NCBI GenBank assembly: GCA_001632435.1 | Contig: KV423984.1 | Span: forward strand, 79,296-143,295 | Length of the DNA: 64,000 nt | Direction of reading: 5' to 3' | Origin: Calocera cornea HHB12733 | Lineage: Eukaryota > Basidiomycota > Dacrymycetes > Dacrymycetales > Dacrymycetaceae | In this document: one piece after another, positions 60,420-64,000 of the stretch | How the letters are laid out: each line of letters begins with the position of its first letter | Position numbering within the stretch: position 1 is the stretch's first letter | Notes under the pieces: generated by a model | Told to the model about the DNA's origin: nothing | The model's database searches: none | The model's input: only the letters and a program-made list of their open reading frames with translations | Position numbers and translations under genes: made by a program

Positions 60420-63233
60420 CTATTCTCGTGCCATATCATCTCCAGCGCCCAGTTCCGCCAATGCTTGCACGCAATCCTCGGAATCGCTTCGGAGCCCAAG
60501 CTCATCATACGCCTGCTTCGCTTCCAAGAACGCAGCGCGTGCATACTCAGTCTGACCCTGTTCCCGATATGCCTTCCCCAGACTCTCGTTGCAGCGTGCT
60601 GCGCCATCACGGTGACCTATGGAGCGAAAGATAGAAAGAGCCTCTTTCGAGGAAGACACCGATTCGGGGTAGCGCTGCTGGTCACGCAAGATCACTCCCA
60701 CGCGCTGGGCGCACTGCGCAACGCCGCTCCGATGCCCGATGTCTGTACAAACCACCTTGGCCTCCTGGATCAGCGCGGTCGCCTCGTCGTACCGGGCTTG
60801 CATCATCCGCACTTCGCCAAGGCTTCGCAAACACTGGGCCATGCCAAGGCGGTCCCCTATGTGCGCAAACGAGGCCTGGGTCTCCCGCAGCACCAAGGCC
60901 GCCTCATCGTATCTTCCCCGCATCCGCAGGAGGTCTCCGAGGCTCTGCGAGCACTGTGCCTCGCGGTGCTGATCCCCGACCGCTGCGAAAGCCACCTTTG
61001 CCTCCCGCAACGTCGTCGCCGCCTCGTCGTACCGTGTTTGTATGAGCAGGATGTCGCCCAGCGTGCGCGTACAGAGCGCCACGCCATGTCGGTCACCGGC
61101 ATTCTCGAAGAGCACTTTCGCGTCTCGTTCCGCGGTTGCCGCCGCGTCGTATTGGCCTTGGATGCGAAGGATCTCGCCCATGATCCGCGCGCATTGCGCA
61201 ACGCCGAGCAGACTCCCGGTGCTGAGGGAGAGTCTTGCCATGCGGAGAATAGGCAACGCGTCACCGTAGCTGGTCAGATACGAAAATTGTCCAACATAGC
61301 TGGTCGCCTCCAGCAGCCGTGTGTGCTGGTGGGCCATGCTGCCGTTCCGCCACGCTTGCAGAAGGACGGAGCTGATGTTCCCGAACTCTGCAATTCCGGC
61401 CTCGACGTTCTCCATCGTCCACCCGAGCCGAAGATTGAGTTGATCCTCGGCGAATTGAATGACGTACAGTCGCAGATCTTCTGCACATTGCTCACTGGGC
61501 GGTGCTTGACGTAGTACAAAGTCGCGGACTGGAGACAAGACGCGGATCCGATTTCGTTCCTCGTATGCAAGTCCGACGCGTAAGAGGACTGATGTCGCGT
61601 TAGTCAGGCTCTCTTCCAAGGACGGCGCCATCTCCGCGAGTGCATCCTCGTGAGCACCGTCAGGCAGCATGGATAGCACCCCCAGCAGGCCCTTCGCGTA
61701 TGGTTCATCTTGCATCGTCTCTGATTCGAGTGAGACGCGAATGGAGACGTCCACGCTCTTTAATCGGCCGCTGCCAGTCGTTTTCAATATTCTCGTCGTT
61801 TCCTTCTCATACTTTGCAAGTAGAAGGCGTGGCGTGAAGTTCTTCACGGCCTTGGATTGAAGGGCCATGAGACGAATGGCGAGCGGTAACCCATCGAGGT
61901 GAGCGAGAAGCTCTTCGAGCTTGTCATCCTCTTTCCCAGCGATAGCCATCCAAATTTGACGAGCAGCAGATGGTGAAAGCTTGCCCAACGGGTCAACTCT
62001 GTCCCACATGACACCATCGGGAGGCAGGTTGCCCCTCATGGTAATGACGATGGATAAATGTGGGAGATCAGAGAGGCGCGCAATCAGCTGCTCGACGCGG
62101 TCGCTGTCTGTGGACTGGAGCGCCGTCTCAAGGTTGTCGATAACAAGTAGGACGCAGCCCATTGCTTTCAAACGCTCGTGAACGGCCTGGCGAGCCGCAG
62201 GTCCACCGGATGTCGTGAATTGTAGAGAGACGGCGAGGGCCGCGAGAATCCCATCTTCGGTCTGGATGCTTTCGCAGCTGATGAAGAGGATATGTCGACC
62301 GTACTTTTGCACCACGGCGGGATCGTGGAGGGCGACAGTGGCAACGGCGGTCTTCCCCATGCCTCCAGGGCCCAGAATGGGAATTCGGCTTGGCTGCTCG
62401 CGTACGAGGAGGGCCGTTATTAAAGCGACGACCTCGTCTCTCCCGTGGAAAGCTAAAGGCAGCGCCGGTATATCCATCAGCGGAAACTCTGTTTGCCTAT
62501 GGAGGGGGGGTCAGTATGGAGCAGATCGGACGACCTCCTGAGACGTACAGCTGGTTTGCGAGCAAGTTGCCCATCTGTAGGGGTATTGAGCCAATCAACC
62601 CAGATTTGCAAGCCCGGAGACGTACCTTGAGCCGTATGTCTTCAACTTGCACGGTGAGAGCCATGTTGTTGACGTCCTAGTACGGTATTAGAGCATCTCA
62701 GCCACCCATAGAATCTGACACACCGAGAATCTCTGTTTCAAACCGTCGAGTTGTTTCAGAAAGGTAGCAAGAACCTTCCCTTCCTTGTCTCCGATGGACT
62801 CTCCTTTTGTTGTCATCTTGTCCAGGTATGACTTGATCTCTGAGCAGATGCTGCTTGCTGTTCAGCCCAAGATGCCTGCATGTAACGCACACGTGCCTTA
62901 CGTTGATAGATTGTCGAAGGCATCCTTCACCTTTCCCTCGCTGGTGCGCGTTGTCGGAAATACGCTCAAGATCTCTACCGTCACCCAGTCCAACTTGTCT
63001 GCTAGCTTAGAATACTCTTGATGTCGGCTGTTGATCTCCTGGAATGCTGGTGAGCGTTGCTTACAGGAAAGAAGTACGCGGCCTACGTCTGAGATCCCGA
63101 GCGCCAAAAACGCCGTCTCCTCCGCCTTCCTCCTCAAAGGCTCAATGGCATCAGTCGCTTTGGCTTTCCAACGTTCCAGTGGAACGCTCAATCTGGACCA
63201 TTGTAGGCCACCAGTGGACGTTGACGCACTCAT
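60420..63233 (-). CDS. NLR-like STAND protein 6: helical N-domain, NB-ARC, about 7 TPR-type repeats
   Basis: Six exons on the minus strand: 63233-63087, 63038-62902, 62853-62724, 62676-62626, 62574-62549, 62496-60420 (855 aa). The N-module has LERWKAKATDAIEPLRRK and YSKLADKLDWVTVEIL. Small exons of 130, 51 and 26 nt match NLR 1 and 2 in size (130 nt in NLR 2) and phase. The NTPase has P-loop GPGGMGKTA at about residue 207, Walker B LLVIDNLE, ITMRGNLPP and GLPLAI. Only about seven 40-residue repeats follow, the shortest intact array here. The third acceptor (AACAGCAAG) is chosen because it restores the frame and the 130-nt exon length. It lies 5.4 kb past the NLR pseudogene, separated by NOP10 and COQ1. 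Confidence 0.87.
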
Positions 63234-64000
63234 CCGGACGACAGAGACTGACGGCGATGAGAACGGGAGTAAGCGCCCTGCCAGACCGTTGCGGGTCAGA
63301 TCTTTATAGTTGTCTTCGAAAGAATAGGCGCCTTCGGAATAGTACACCTTGGGAAGCAAGGCACAGTAGATCAGCCCAAACATCGCATGGCAGAGCGTCA
63401 CCGAACGTCGGACTCCTTTCTTCCGATGCAGAGCAAGCACTGATGCGGGTACTGCGTTCTTTGCGCTTCCCCAATTCCATCGGATCTCACCAGCCCCACC
63501 CGCCACAGCGAGCCCATAAAGGGGGGCGGACAATGCCTTGCTGGGCAGGCAGGAACAGTGCGGTGCGGTGCCGGAAAAGCACAACGACCTTCGGTTAGGG
63601 GCCAAACCGGAGCCGGGGCAATCAGCGCTTGCGCCCTGCGGCAGCCGCATGGTACGGCACCTGCGTCACCGCGTCAGCTGCGCCAAGCTCCGTCATGCCT
63701 CATTCTGTCAGAGCAGCACGGTCAAATTCTGGGCAACACTTGTTACCTCAGGTTGACAAGCGAGAACATTTGCTTCCGGGCTCTGCAGCCTTCCTATTAG
63801 TAATTAGGCTGCTCGCGTGTGATTTTGCTTCCAGCTAACCTTTGCTCCCGTCCCTTCAGTGTGAATACTGTATTATTAAATCACTCTCTCACACAAAGTA
63901 ACAAAGCACAAAAGGGGATTGTTCGCAAACCAGGCCAAGGGAGCGAACAATCCCTTCAACATCTAGAGTAATTTACACGTTGTTGCACTGCGTGCGCGGA
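63234..64000. other. Right edge, upstream of NLR 6, with TTTGCTTCC words and a hairpin
   Basis: No gene is supported. TTTGCTTCC occurs at 63769-63777 and 63824-63832, and TTTGCTCCC at 63841-63849, as next to the telomere-like repeats at 29.0 kb. The NLR 6 promoter should be at the left end. Confidence 0.45.
63915..63954. repeat. Perfect 12-nt inverted repeat (hairpin)
   Basis: GGGATTGTTCGC (63915-63926) and its reverse complement GCGAACAATCCC (63943-63954) flank a 16-nt loop. It could be a transposon end, a terminator-like hairpin or a protein site; nothing nearby decides this. Confidence 0.7.

Overview
The window is nuclear DNA of a filamentous basidiomycete, almost certainly an agaricomycete. 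Genes are cut by many introns of about 45-60 nt (GTRNGY donors, one GC-AG). Recognisable products are fungal: UDP-GlcNAc pyrophosphorylase, a short BRCA2/Brh2, mitochondrial processing peptidase alpha, polyprenyl diphosphate synthase and NOP10. NB-ARC/TPR proteins, an alpha-kinase and an integrase-like protein are gene families I associate with agaricomycetes. All gene models were built by hand from reading frames, splice sites and phase; none has transcript support here.

Layout. (1) 0.4-13.2 kb is ordinary gene space: a taxilin-like protein carrying a ubiquitin-like insertion (+), UAP1 (-), a BRCA2/Brh2 homologue (+), an amino-acid transporter (+) and a 90-residue protein of unknown function (+). 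(2) 13.2-29.1 kb is an accessory block with telomere-like TTAGGG repeats at both edges. It holds three tightly packed co-oriented genes (unknown protein, DDE integrase-like protein, alpha-kinase), one NB-ARC/TPR gene, and then 4.5 kb of minisatellites, a 100-N gap, LTR-like fragments and an island with peculiar CpG context. (3) 29.5-43.0 kb holds three more NB-ARC/TPR genes; the last two are a tandem duplication whose repeat arrays differ by exactly four 120-nt units. (4) 43.5-51.2 kb carries a carbonyl-reductase-like SDR, MPP alpha, two paralogous F-box-like genes and a second SDR. (5) 51.8-55.0 kb is a dead NB-ARC/TPR pseudogene. (6) 56.0-58.9 kb holds NOP10 and COQ1. (7) 60.4-63.2 kb is a sixth NB-ARC/TPR locus.

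The main theme is a dispersed cluster of six NLR-like (STAND) loci interleaved with conserved housekeeping genes. They share a helical N-terminal module encoded by small exons, a single-exon NB-ARC core, and arrays of 40-residue TPR-type repeats containing an A-Q-C signature. Gene duplication, repeat-unit gain or loss and pseudogenisation are all visible, as expected for a fast-evolving recognition family. The best candidate for something undescribed is the 13.7-20.5 kb three-gene cassette joining an integrase-like enzyme and an alpha-kinase beside telomere-like repeats.
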